Below are positions 1 through 6,605 of a DNA stretch of 9,974 bases, piece after piece. This DNA is from Candidatus Aminicenantota bacterium (GTDB lineage: Bacteria > Acidobacteriota > Aminicenantia > UBA2199), in the NCBI GenBank assembly GCA_020355945.1, contig CP070627.1:4134033-4144006 (forward strand), in the 5' to 3' direction. Every line of letters begins with the position of its first letter. Positions within the stretch are counted from its first letter, which is position 1. Position numbers and translations under genes: made by a program. The notes beneath the pieces were generated by a model that saw only the letters and a list, made by a program, of their open reading frames with translations, did no database searches and was not told where the DNA came from.

Positions 1-547
1 TGGTTTGCATCTTTTCCTCACCCTGGTCTGTTTTATAAACGACAGGACAGGGACCAGTGGGAATCACCAGCCACTGGGTACCGGTGCGAGTCACTTCCAG
101 GTGAAGGGTAATGGCTGCATCCAGGGGCATGTCAATAAAGAATTTCCGGGTATCTTTACTCTCTTCAATTCTTCCCAGGCTGAGTCGGTCAATTTTGTCC
201 CGCAGGGTATTGTAAAGTTTACCTCCTTTAGCAGCAGCTTTTCGCATAAATTTCCATTCCGATTCCGTGAAACTAACCGCAGCATCGATTTTTTCTATGG
301 CCTTACCAGTATCCTCTTTTTCATGGAAGATCATTTTCATACCGGAATAAGTGGAAGAAACCGGGGCCAAAAATACATCCAAAAGCTCTTCCTCCAGTTC
401 CGGGTTGTATTCCAAAGCGATATTTATTTCCCTGGTAAGCTCCTGTTCGCTGTCTGTAAGACCTTGTCCCAGGAAACGTTTCTCCAGGCTGTGCAAATAA
501 ACCTGTACATTCTCAGCACTCATTAATTTTTCTTTAGGTCTCATCAT
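1..547 (-). CDS. Unrecognised cytoplasmic protein, 5' part only (runs off left edge)
   Basis: An open minus-strand frame of 182 codons with no stop before the window edge, so the C-terminal part is missing. I do not recognise the family. The start is well supported: AGGAG at 556-560 lies 8 nt before a double ATG (547 and 544), and the first ATG fits best. There is no signal peptide or membrane segment. Residues 10-60 are rich in Glu and Leu (SLEKRFLGQGLTDSEQEL, then a run of Glu), predicted helical. Residues 95-125 (ESEWKFMRKAAAKGGKLYN) are basic. Residues 138-175 look like beta strands, for example AAITLHLEVTRTGTQWLVIP. A helical N-terminus followed by a beta-rich part could fit a sensor or anti-sigma-like accessory protein, but nothing diagnostic is visible. 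An antisense plus-strand frame over 5-526 has no ribosome binding site and is considered a shadow. The gene lies 202 nt downstream of the MBL gene, across repeat-containing DNA, so co-transcription is uncertain. Confidence 0.8.
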   Translation of the reverse strand, partial: MMRPKEKLMSAENVQVYLHSLEKRFLGQGLTDSEQELTREINIALEYNPELEEELLDVFLAPVSSTYSGMKMIFHEKEDTGKAIEKIDAAVSFTESEWKFMRKAAAKGGKLYNTLRDKIDRLSLGRIEESKDTRKFFIDMPLDAAITLHLEVTRTGTQWLVIPTGPCPVVYKTDQGEEKMQT

Positions 548-560
548 ATCTCATTCTCCT

Positions 561-600
561 TTTGCCTCCGGCGGCCAAAACCCTTTTTGAAAAAAGGGTT
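561..600. repeat. Intergenic REP-like element with perfect 10-bp hairpin
   Basis: The segment begins with TTTGCCTCCGGCGGCC (561-576) and continues into a perfect inverted repeat: AACCCTTTTT (579-588), a 2-nt loop, and AAAAAGGGTT (591-600). A GGACTCCC tail follows at about 611-618. From general knowledge, elements built as a GCCTCCGGCGGCC head, a hairpin and a GGACTCCC-like tail recur between genes in several bacterial lineages. A 14/16 copy of the head is at 4030-4045. The hairpin lies between the MBL gene and the left-edge gene and could attenuate transcription, but no long U tract follows it on either strand, so it is not called a terminator. Confidence 0.6.
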
Positions 601-675
601 CGGCGGTCACGGACTCCCAAAAACTTCTCACTAATGAGGCCTTTTATCATGGTTATCACATTCATCAGCGGTCTT

Positions 676-706
676 TCTTCTCGTCCCTTCGCGTGTCTTC
701 GCGGCT
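676..706. repeat. Short dispersed-type intergenic repeat (GCGAAGACACGCGAAGG)
   Basis: On the minus strand this reads GCGAAGACACGCGAAGG followed by GACGAGAAGA. It is an imperfect array of 9-10-nt units around CGAAG, preceded by TTTTAAAGCC. The motif resembles the ACGAAGACACGAAGG-type sequence seen between genes in many bacteria. It sits just downstream of the MBL stop codon. No function can be read from it. The rest of the 202-nt gap (548-749) holds the hairpin element at 561-600, the ribosome binding site of the left-edge gene, and nothing else recognisable. Confidence 0.45.
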
Positions 707-749
707 TTAAAAAATAGGCGGTGGATTTAGGGTGCGGGAAAAATTGCGA

Positions 750-1637
750 TTAATTCTTCTGGCGGGTCAGTTCATCATAAATCCAACCGATGTTGTTCTT
801 CTTGTTGGTAAACGGACTGCTGTCCTTCAATCCCTGGTAAGGCTCAAGGTTGATGGTTTCCATGGCCTGTTCCCTGGTTTTTCCCGCTTTGATCGCTGCA
901 GCCACCTCTTTTCTCAAGTACTCCAAATACCGGGCAAGTTTTAAATACTCCCCCGGGTCTGTTACCTGGCCGTGACCGGGAATGATTTTATAATCCGGGT
1001 ACTCTTTGCAGAGTGTCTCAATGGTTTGAATCCAGTTTTCCGTATCAGAACCATCTTTAACATCAATATAAGGCGGCATGCCATGGAAAAACAGGTCACC
1101 GGTATGAAAAACCTTTGATTTTTCAAATACCACCACCAGGTCGCCAGCAGTATGACCGCTTCCAAAATGCTGCAGCCGCACATTTTCATCGCCCATTCGA
1201 ATCACCATGTCCTTTTTCCACAACTTGACTTTCGATAAGTATTCCTTTTTAGGTTCATCTGCTTTCTGGTTCTTCATCAAAGAGGCTTTGCAATTGGGAT
1301 GCATCACCACCACAGCATCCTTGCCAATCACTTCATTCCCATCGGTATGATCGCCGTGATAATGGGTATTGACCAGGTATTTAATCGGTTTGGCGGAGAG
1401 GCCGGCGATCTTTTTCAATACTTCATCGGCTGTTCCTTTAAATTGACTGTCCACCAGCAAAAGTCCCTCATCAGTCTTAAGAATACCGATATTGCCCCCT
1501 CGTCCGGAAAGACAGTAAACCTCCCCGGACACTTTTTCAATAGTAATAGCAGGAGGCTCCTCTTGCTGCGCCAATACCAACCATGACAATAATAAACCCA
1601 ACATCATCAATAAATTAATAAACTTTTTATTTCTCAT
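750..1637 (-). CDS. Exported metallo-beta-lactamase-fold hydrolase
   Basis: A 295-residue protein with a complete set of MBL-fold metal ligands. The main motif is HYHGDH at residues 92-97 (H92, H94, D96, H97). H162 lies in GSGHTAGD, D181 in HTGDLFF and H222 in IPGHG. An Asp in the HTGD position is the bridging ligand typical of glyoxalase II-like and general MBL hydrolases; class B1 lactamases have Cys there. A true carbapenemase is therefore unlikely and the substrate is unknown. Residues 1-23 (basic start, then LLMMLGLLLSWLVLA) form a signal peptide with likely cleavage at VLA|QQ, which places the enzyme in the periplasm. The length is normal for the family. The start is fixed by GAGGTGA 3 nt upstream of the ATG. 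The gene begins 85 nt after the DUF5916 gene ends and may be transcribed with it or from the weak promoter at 1654-1682. Confidence 0.93.
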   Translation of the reverse strand: MRNKKFINLLMMLGLLLSWLVLAQQEEPPAITIEKVSGEVYCLSGRGGNIGILKTDEGLLLVDSQFKGTADEVLKKIAGLSAKPIKYLVNTHYHGDHTDGNEVIGKDAVVVMHPNCKASLMKNQKADEPKKEYLSKVKLWKKDMVIRMGDENVRLQHFGSGHTAGDLVVVFEKSKVFHTGDLFFHGMPPYIDVKDGSDTENWIQTIETLCKEYPDYKIIPGHGQVTDPGEYLKLARYLEYLRKEVAAAIKAGKTREQAMETINLEPYQGLKDSSPFTNKKNNIGWIYDELTRQKN

Positions 1638-1653
1638 TATTCACCTCTACTAT

Positions 1654-1682
1654 TAATTACCAATTTCTCCCGGTTTTGTCAA
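1654..1682 (-). promoter_or_regulatory. Weak candidate promoter for the MBL gene
   Basis: A perfect -35 box TTGACA (1677-1682) is followed after 17 nt by TAATTA (1654-1659), a poor -10 with only 2 of 6 matches to TATAAT. If used, transcription would start about 10 nt before the ATG, leaving just room for the GAGGTGA ribosome binding site. The exact -35 match is suggestive, but the -10 is weak enough that read-through from the DUF5916 gene is an equal alternative. Confidence 0.25.
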
Positions 1683-1722
1683 ATTTACGGATACTTTTAA
1701 GAAACCCAAAAACTCTAGAGTA

Positions 1723-3900
1723 TTACAGTCGCCAGAGGTAGGAGACCTTGAAAAAGAAAGCGCGGCGGGTTTCCTGGAATCGTCGGGATGACATATATTC
1801 CTCCATATCCATGTTCCAACGAATCTTTTCCAACACTGACCCGTAACCCATATGAACCACTGTGCCGGGGATATAAGTAAAAGAAGCCAGGAGGTCCAAC
1901 AGCAGTTTTTCCTTGTAGAAATTGTACTCGGCAATGCCCCGGAAAAAGAGGTATTTGCTCACCTGGAAGGTGGTGCGGCTGCGCAGGATGGTATAGTCGT
2001 ATTCCCTTTGGGAATCGGACCGGCGGTAAAAATCCGCATAAGTCAAATCCAAAGAGGTAGTGAATTTCTCTGCCGGCTGGTATTGTAAAGTTAGGGAAGC
2101 ACGGTTGGACCTGCCGGGATAGGGATTATCCGGGTCATAATAAATGTTCCCGCGGCGCTGTAATAAAATGTAAAAAAACAGGTGTTTGGTAATTTGACTC
2201 TCGGCCCGGAACCCGATAGCACTGGTATCAAAACGCTTCCCGGCAAAGACTTCATTCGCCAGGATCAGATCGATACGGAACATAGAAGCCCGGGGCATGT
2301 TGATGCGAAAGGTGAAAAGATTGCAGGTTTCAAATAAATTGCTCTCTTTGTCCAGTATATGATAGCTCCAATAAAAAGGCTCGATCCGTTGGAAAAATTT
2401 GGATTTGGGGTAAAAGCGGTACATACCGAAAGCGGCCAATCGGGTCAAGCCTCGCCGCGTCAGGAAACCAGTATCCACCTGGAAATCCCGGGAAATATCC
2501 TGGAGTCCCATTTCTAAAATAACGTTCCGGGTGCCGTAGCTGTAGCTGAGTCCCAGGGCATGGCCGGCGTTGGTGTCCCCGGTTTCCGGGTTTTGGCTGA
2601 GAGACCCCAACAGGTGGTATTCGGCCACGGAGAACCTGGAAATTCTTAAGCGGCCGTCAATACCTGCCACCCGGTTGTATCCTTCTGAAACTTCTCTCCC
2701 GGTGTAGAATCCGCCGATATAGGTATCTTTTTTTAGTGCATGCCGGAAACGCAAGATGCCAAAGGTGGCACGGCCGGACCCCGGGGGATTTTCGCCATTC
2801 AAGGGCTCATCGATTGCCAGGATACTGGCGATACTGGTTTTCTGGCCCATCTTACCCGTAAGCTTCAAACCAAAAACCGGGTCAATGATGTTACGGGTAT
2901 GCACAATAGCGTACAGCGGGGCATCTTCGGTATTCCCGGCAAACTGGAACTCATCTATGCCTTCCAGGAAAAAGGGGCGTTTTTCCGGGTAAAACAGGGC
3001 ATAGCGAAGGTTCACATCCACCTGCCCCGCATCCGCTTCTACCTGGCTGAAATCAGGATTGTAAGTACCATCCAGCACAAGACTCGGGGTAAGTCCCAAC
3101 TTCCCGGTCAGGCTGAAATCTGTCTGCCGCTCTTCCATTGCCCATTGCCCTGCCTCGAGAGACCGGCCCCGGGTATGGGTAAAGGCAGGCAGTACCTCCA
3201 TGATTCGATTGTACTTCATCTCCCTCACCAGGATAGGCTGTGCTTGAGTAAGGATAGCTCCTTTATCCGGGAAAAGTTCCGGGTAGCTCAGGCTCTCTGA
3301 GGTACGAACGATGTTTCTCACCAACCACAAACCCATTTTTACCTTCTTTTTGACCGGGAAGCGGATACTTTTGAAGGGAATCTTGATCTCTACGGTGTAT
3401 CCTTTATCATCAATCGCACCTTTGCTGTACCAGACCATATCAAGGCTGGCATCCAGGTCGCCGCCAATATCAAGCATGCCGTCTCCCTGGATGCCCAGGG
3501 GGTTGACCAGGAATGCGTAAGCAGACTGCATGTCAAAAAAGGTATCAATACAAATTGCCACCCAATCATCTCCAAACATGTTGTCTCGCCTGGTCATGGC
3601 TCCCTTGACTTCCGCGGGGTTCTTTTGAAAACATCGCGCGGCAAAGTAGAAATTCTCCCCATCAGAACAGAAATACATCACCGTCTCTTCGCTGGCAGGT
3701 TTGCCATAATCGGGTTTGAAACTTTTGAATCCCCGGAAACGGGCAGCGGTTGTCCAGGCAGGATCATCCAATTTCCCATCGATCCGCGGCGGTGTATTGA
3801 TGAAAGGGATCTCCATTGCTTCATTCGCCTCAAGACTGCAAACCGGGACAATGGCCATAAAAAAAAGGCCAATGATTAAATACGTTTTACATTGCATCAT
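1723..3900 (-). CDS. CBM9-like / DUF5916 outer-membrane beta-barrel protein
   Basis: A 725-residue exported protein. Residues 1-26 are a signal peptide (LIIGLFFMAIVPV core). Residues about 35-220 are a carbohydrate-binding-family-9-like domain: PPRIDGKLDDPAW at 38-49, RDNMFGDDWVAICIDTF at 105-121, NPLGIQGDG at 133-141 and YTVEIKIPFKSIRF at 168-181. The rest is the DUF5916 barrel, with the family hallmarks NPDFSQVEAD at 281-290 and FYPEKRPFFLEG at 303-314. Alternating amphipathic strands follow to the end. The C-terminus FKVSYLWRL resembles an outer-membrane insertion signal. The biochemical role of DUF5916 is not established; surface binding or transport of a glycan or peptide is a guess. The start has AGGAGA about 7 nt before a double ATG (3900 and 3897). 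The gene lies 165 nt after the amidohydrolase and 85 nt before the MBL gene. A paralogue starts at 9008. Confidence 0.93.
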   Translation of the reverse strand: MMQCKTYLIIGLFFMAIVPVCSLEANEAMEIPFINTPPRIDGKLDDPAWTTAARFRGFKSFKPDYGKPASEETVMYFCSDGENFYFAARCFQKNPAEVKGAMTRRDNMFGDDWVAICIDTFFDMQSAYAFLVNPLGIQGDGMLDIGGDLDASLDMVWYSKGAIDDKGYTVEIKIPFKSIRFPVKKKVKMGLWLVRNIVRTSESLSYPELFPDKGAILTQAQPILVREMKYNRIMEVLPAFTHTRGRSLEAGQWAMEERQTDFSLTGKLGLTPSLVLDGTYNPDFSQVEADAGQVDVNLRYALFYPEKRPFFLEGIDEFQFAGNTEDAPLYAIVHTRNIIDPVFGLKLTGKMGQKTSIASILAIDEPLNGENPPGSGRATFGILRFRHALKKDTYIGGFYTGREVSEGYNRVAGIDGRLRISRFSVAEYHLLGSLSQNPETGDTNAGHALGLSYSYGTRNVILEMGLQDISRDFQVDTGFLTRRGLTRLAAFGMYRFYPKSKFFQRIEPFYWSYHILDKESNLFETCNLFTFRINMPRASMFRIDLILANEVFAGKRFDTSAIGFRAESQITKHLFFYILLQRRGNIYYDPDNPYPGRSNRASLTLQYQPAEKFTTSLDLTYADFYRRSDSQREYDYTILRSRTTFQVSKYLFFRGIAEYNFYKEKLLLDLLASFTYIPGTVVHMGYGSVLEKIRWNMDMEEYMSSRRFQETRRAFFFKVSYLWRL

Positions 3901-3963
3901 AACACTTCTCCTGTATCTTAGTTTAGTTTACTTCTTAGATTTATAAAACGATAGATTTGCCCA

Positions 3964-3979
3964 AAAGGTTTACACCTTT
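3964..3979. other. Small hairpin in the gap before the DUF5916 gene
   Basis: AAAGGT (3964-3969) and ACCTTT (3974-3979) form a perfect 6-bp stem around a 4-nt loop. It lies about 65 nt upstream of the DUF5916 start. No U tract follows it in the minus direction, so it is not a convincing terminator for the amidohydrolase gene. No good -35/-10 pair was found in 3901-4065; the only -10-like string is TATAAA near 3940, without a partner. Confidence 0.35.
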
Positions 3980-4029
3980 CCTTCCTAAAAAAATCAAACA
4001 CCCGGGGCCCTTTAAAATTCTCTTCAACC

Positions 4030-4045
4030 TTTGCCTTTGGCGGCC
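4030..4045 (+). repeat. Second copy of the TTTGCCTnnGGCGGCC repeat head
   Basis: TTTGCCTTTGGCGGCC matches the first 16 nt of the element at 561-576 at 14 of 16 positions, in the same orientation. Here it is followed by GGGGC and there is no long hairpin, so this looks like a partial or decayed copy. It lies just downstream of the amidohydrolase stop codon. Confidence 0.45.
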
Positions 4046-4065
4046 GGGGCATTGATGCGGATTTT

Positions 4066-5562
4066 CTACCTTGTCTTTCCCTTACGGGGTTTTTGATCTT
4101 TGGGAATCGCACATTTATAAACAAAATCTTTTGTTTTCTCTTTGAATTCCTTTTGCGCCTTCTTTATAATTTTAGGGTTTAACAGGAGATCGATGGCGGC
4201 ACCGGAAAGAACTTTTGCCGCGGTTATCATGCCTTTGAATCCCACAGATGAGCCCGAACAGGAAACCACACCCCAACCGTGACCGGGAGTTTCGAGCGGC
4301 CAGCAGGCCACATTGAGAGAGGCAGTAGGAACCAGCCAGCTCACATCTGCCGCATCTGTAGAACCACCGCCAATGTACTCTTTCGGCTCTATAAAGGGTT
4401 CAATCACCGTACTCATACCCTCTTCTTTTTTGTCAAATTTGCGCTGCAATTGACAGGCAAATTCTTGTTCCTCCGTAGTAAATAGCGGCGGGCCCACCAA
4501 CTGGAGATTCTGATGCAGTACCGATGCCACCGCTCTATTTTTTAAGTAGTTATAAACACCGGTGATCACATGGATCTGATGGGTGGTTTCGGTCATTATG
4601 GCCGCACCTTCAGCAATTTTAAGTACCCTGGCATAGACTTCTTCCACTTCCTGTCGATCTTTGCCCCGCACATAATACCATATCCTGGCAAAATCCGGCA
4701 CTATATTAGGGGCTCTGCCTGCCTCCGGGATCACATAATGCATTCGTACCGTCGGCCGAACATGCTCCCGCAAACAATTGACCCCGTGGTTCATCAGTTC
4801 CACCGCATCCAGGGCACTGCGGCCATTCCAGGGGTCTCCGGCAGCATGAGAGGTCTTACCCCGATAAATAACTTCAAAATTATTCAGCGCATTACTGGTT
4901 TTCAGGCTAACCTGGTTTTTACTGGAGGGATGCCAATCCAGGCAGACATCTAAACCTGAAAACGCACCATCTCGGATCATGTAAATTTTTCCTTCCACTG
5001 TTTCTTCCGCCGGGCAGCCAAAAAATTTAATCGTACCTTTTAATTTATACTGCTGCATGATGGTTTTGACAGCAATGGCTGCTCCGGCGCTGGCTGTGCC
5101 AAACAGGTTATGGCCGCAGCCATGGCCCGGTGCTCCGGGGGTAATCGGCTCCTGGGTCACAGAACCAGCCTTCTGAGATAACCCCGGGAGCGCATCGTAT
5201 TCCCCAAGTATGCCAATGACCGGGTGGCCCTGCCCATAAGTGGCCACAAAAGCCACCGGCAGACCACCCGCACCAAACTCAACCTTGAATCCTTGATCCT
5301 TCAGCAATTGTGCCAATAATTGGGAAGATTTGTATTCTTCCAGGGCAATCTCATTAAATTCCCAGATTTGGCTGGCGGTACGGGTTAACTGGTCTGATAA
5401 TTGGTCTAACTGCTGGAATGCCTCTTTTTTTAAATTTAATATCTTTTGGGTTTTTGGTTTCGCTCCCAATACCAGTGGTTTTGTATTAAAACCGGCCCAA
5501 ACGAAAACCATCATAAAAATTGAAAATATTTTAAACATGTGCATCTCTTTTTTTAATGACAT
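4066..5562 (-). CDS. Exported M20-family amidohydrolase, AbgB-like
   Basis: A 498-residue zinc amidohydrolase of the M20 peptidase family. It most resembles AbgB, the B subunit of p-aminobenzoyl-glutamate hydrolase, and related amidohydrolases. Visible landmarks are GEYDALPG at 120-127, GHGCGHN at 146-152 (C149 and H151 as metal ligands), CPAEE at 183-187 (catalytic and metal Glu), DWHP at 209-212 (H211), the dimerisation-domain SHAAGDPWNGRSA at 238-250, GGGSTDAADVSW at 398-409 and TPGHGWG at 425-431 (H428 as last ligand). Expected activity is hydrolysis of an N-acyl or aminoacyl amide bond; the substrate is not determined. Unlike cytoplasmic E. coli AbgB, it starts with a basic stretch and a hydrophobic segment (FKIFSIFMMVFVWAGF, 10-25), so it is probably periplasmic. 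The C-terminal 30 residues are very basic. AGGAGG 6 nt before the ATG supports the start. No AbgA-like partner is in the window. Confidence 0.94.
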   Translation of the reverse strand: MSLKKEMHMFKIFSIFMMVFVWAGFNTKPLVLGAKPKTQKILNLKKEAFQQLDQLSDQLTRTASQIWEFNEIALEEYKSSQLLAQLLKDQGFKVEFGAGGLPVAFVATYGQGHPVIGILGEYDALPGLSQKAGSVTQEPITPGAPGHGCGHNLFGTASAGAAIAVKTIMQQYKLKGTIKFFGCPAEETVEGKIYMIRDGAFSGLDVCLDWHPSSKNQVSLKTSNALNNFEVIYRGKTSHAAGDPWNGRSALDAVELMNHGVNCLREHVRPTVRMHYVIPEAGRAPNIVPDFARIWYYVRGKDRQEVEEVYARVLKIAEGAAIMTETTHQIHVITGVYNYLKNRAVASVLHQNLQLVGPPLFTTEEQEFACQLQRKFDKKEEGMSTVIEPFIEPKEYIGGGSTDAADVSWLVPTASLNVACWPLETPGHGWGVVSCSGSSVGFKGMITAAKVLSGAAIDLLLNPKIIKKAQKEFKEKTKDFVYKCAIPKDQKPRKGKTR

Positions 5563-5610
5563 GAATCTCCTCCTGGTTACATTGGTCTCTGTTCACTGGA
5601 ATTGAATGTA

Positions 5611-5623
5611 TTGAACGTTTCAA
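5611..5623. promoter_or_regulatory. Candidate operator palindrome at amidohydrolase start site
   Basis: TTGAACGTTTCAA is a perfect 5-3-5 inverted repeat (TTGAA, CGT, TTCAA). It overlaps the transcription start predicted from the promoter at 5629-5657, at about position 5622, which is a usual place for a repressor site. The regulator is unknown. In AT-rich DNA a 5-bp half-site can occur by chance. Confidence 0.35.
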
Positions 5624-5628
5624 ATTCT

Positions 5629-5657
5629 ATTTTAGTTGAAAATCAAGAAAAATGCAA
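5629..5657 (-). promoter_or_regulatory. Candidate sigma70-type promoter for the amidohydrolase
   Basis: TTGCAT (5652-5657) and TAAAAT (5629-5634) are separated by exactly 17 nt. The -10 matches TATAAT at 5 of 6 positions; the -35 matches only TTG. The predicted transcript would carry a leader of about 60 nt before the ATG at 5562. This suggests the amidohydrolase is not only transcribed from the gene upstream. Confidence 0.45.
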
Positions 5658-5747
5658 GGCAGGACCCAATTGTAATATGTGATTTGTTTGTATATTGTCA
5701 TATGGCCCCTGCCCTTTTTTTGAAAATATCGAAGTATGTCAACTATT

Positions 5748-6605
5748 TCAACGCAGACACATAAACTCAAATATAACCGTAACAACAAAAACTCTATTCT
5801 TACAGGAAGAAGAAGAAAGTCGAATATTTCGAATCACAACAATGGGACAATCCAATGACTTGCATATCGCTTTGGTACCGGAATCGATAGCCGCCCAAAG
5901 TTTTTTTGCCAGCTTTTTGATTTCGCCTGGCGAAATCTTTTTGCAATCTTCTACAAGAATTCTACGTCCCACAGACATTGAAATCCATACATTGCATTTT
6001 AATAATTTATCCTCTTTATCAACTTTATCTCCTATATCCCCTTCATCCTGTTTATCAACCTCATCACCTTGTTGGGCAATGTCTTCAGCCCCGGGGTGTA
6101 TGGCATCGGAAATATTCTCTTGCAGTAAAAGTTGACTAAAATCCTCATCCCCTGGATTTAATTGGGGATATATTCTTACATTTATATGGAACATGCCGGG
6201 CATGATCCCGGTCACGGTGCGGGTGTAGGTATAGATTCCACCGGGTTTAATATCTTTGGGTCGGATGTTACCGGCCTGGATATTGCCGCCTGCCATATTA
6301 ATCGTCCCGGGTGATTTGTTTTGCAGGCGAATAGGGATCTCCTCTTCAAGCCCTTCAAGCCCTCTAACAATTACCGTCACTTCTGTCGACTCGCCTTTTA
6401 TAAGAAGATTTTTACCGGCTGCTAGCCTAACGGAAACGTTGCGATATTTACTCATCACCTCAAAATCTCCTTCCTTTAAAGTAATTTTTGTCGGCCCGAT
6501 GACGTCCGGTGGAGTCAGAACAATTAACCCCCGCGGCGATTCCGCCAGAAGCTCTGCATCAATATCACCAATACGAATGGTGGTGCTGCTAAAATTTACC
6601 ATCAA
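5748..6605 (-). CDS. 3' part of frameshifted IPT/TIG-like exported protein
   Basis: The frame is open for 285 codons, but its first codons (TTG 6605, ATG 6602) have no ribosome binding site; the upstream bases are CACATTACCGGCCCC. From Ser6 (residue numbers count from the TTG at 6605) the translation continues the domain that breaks off in the 7149-6589 frame. Residues 6-50 complete an Ig-like IPT/TIG-type fold (IRIGDIDAELLAESPRG, then VLTPPDVIGPTKITLKEGD). Residues 55-150 form a second beta-rich segment (LLIKGESTEVTVIVRGLEGL, then INMAGGNIQ and GMFHINVRIY). Residues 181-201 are an acidic linker of D-x-x tripeptides. Residues 204-283 form a small domain with six Cys (204, 221, 248, 253, 268, 283), probably disulfide-bonded after export. 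No enzymatic motif is visible. Joined to the upstream frame it would make a 466-residue secreted protein. It is followed by 185 nt before the amidohydrolase. Confidence 0.75.
   Translation of the reverse strand: MMVNFSSTTIRIGDIDAELLAESPRGLIVLTPPDVIGPTKITLKEGDFEVMSKYRNVSVRLAAGKNLLIKGESTEVTVIVRGLEGLEEEIPIRLQNKSPGTINMAGGNIQAGNIRPKDIKPGGIYTYTRTVTGIMPGMFHINVRIYPQLNPGDEDFSQLLLQENISDAIHPGAEDIAQQGDEVDKQDEGDIGDKVDKEDKLLKCNVWISMSVGRRILVEDCKKISPGEIKKLAKKLWAAIDSGTKAICKSLDCPIVVIRNIRLSSSSCKNRVFVVTVIFEFMCLR
6003..6065 (-). repeat. Seven-copy 9-bp in-frame repeat encoding acidic linker
   Basis: On the minus strand seven consecutive 9-nt units each start with GAT: GATGAGGTT, GATAAACAG, GATGAAGGG, GATATAGGA, GATAAAGTT, GATAAAGAG and GATAAATTA. 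They encode the tripeptides DEV, DKQ, DEG, DIG, DKV, DKE and DKL. The array separates the IPT-like part from the Cys-rich domain. GATAAAnAG-type units resemble short tandem repeats usually seen between genes, so the linker may come from an intergenic repeat captured by the reading frame. Confidence 0.7.
6589..6605 (-). other. Frameshift junction inside an IPT-like domain
   Basis: The upstream frame ends GGT AAA TTT TAG. Skipping one T of TTTT gives GGT AAA TTT AGC, which joins ITGPFDGKF directly to SSTTIRIGD and restores one continuous domain. The UUU-UAG heptamer-like context (a slippery Phe codon before a stop) is compatible with +1 ribosomal slippage. A true disabling mutation or an assembly error in the 4-T run is equally compatible. 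There is no Shine-Dalgarno for a separate downstream start. Confidence 0.75.

Noticed and set aside
5..526. 173-codon plus-strand frame
   Set aside because: Antisense to the left-edge minus-strand gene, no ribosome binding site, and a composition without domain-like features; the minus frame has a strong start.
579..600. Intrinsic terminator for the MBL gene
   Set aside because: The stem is perfect but is followed by only a few T in the minus direction and then GGCCGCC; it is better explained as part of a repeat element.
750..1637. True metallo-beta-lactamase (antibiotic resistance)
   Set aside because: The bridging-ligand position is Asp (HTGD), not the Cys of B1 enzymes, and overall motifs fit the general MBL hydrolase group.
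1712..1721. ACTCTAGAGT followed by five T on the minus strand, as a terminator after the DUF5916 gene
   Set aside because: A 10-bp palindrome leaves only a 3-bp stem once a loop is allowed, too weak for an intrinsic terminator.
2740..3300. 186-codon plus-strand frame inside the DUF5916 gene
   Set aside because: The opposite strand carries clear DUF5916 motifs, so this is an antisense shadow.
3835..3847. Lipoprotein signal (VPVC) in the DUF5916 protein
   Set aside because: The residue before Cys is Val, not Gly, Ala or Ser, so the lipobox is not satisfied; an ordinary signal peptide fits better.
1723..3900. TonB-dependent receptor
   Set aside because: No plug domain or TonB box; the N-terminus is CBM9-like and the barrel carries DUF5916 motifs.
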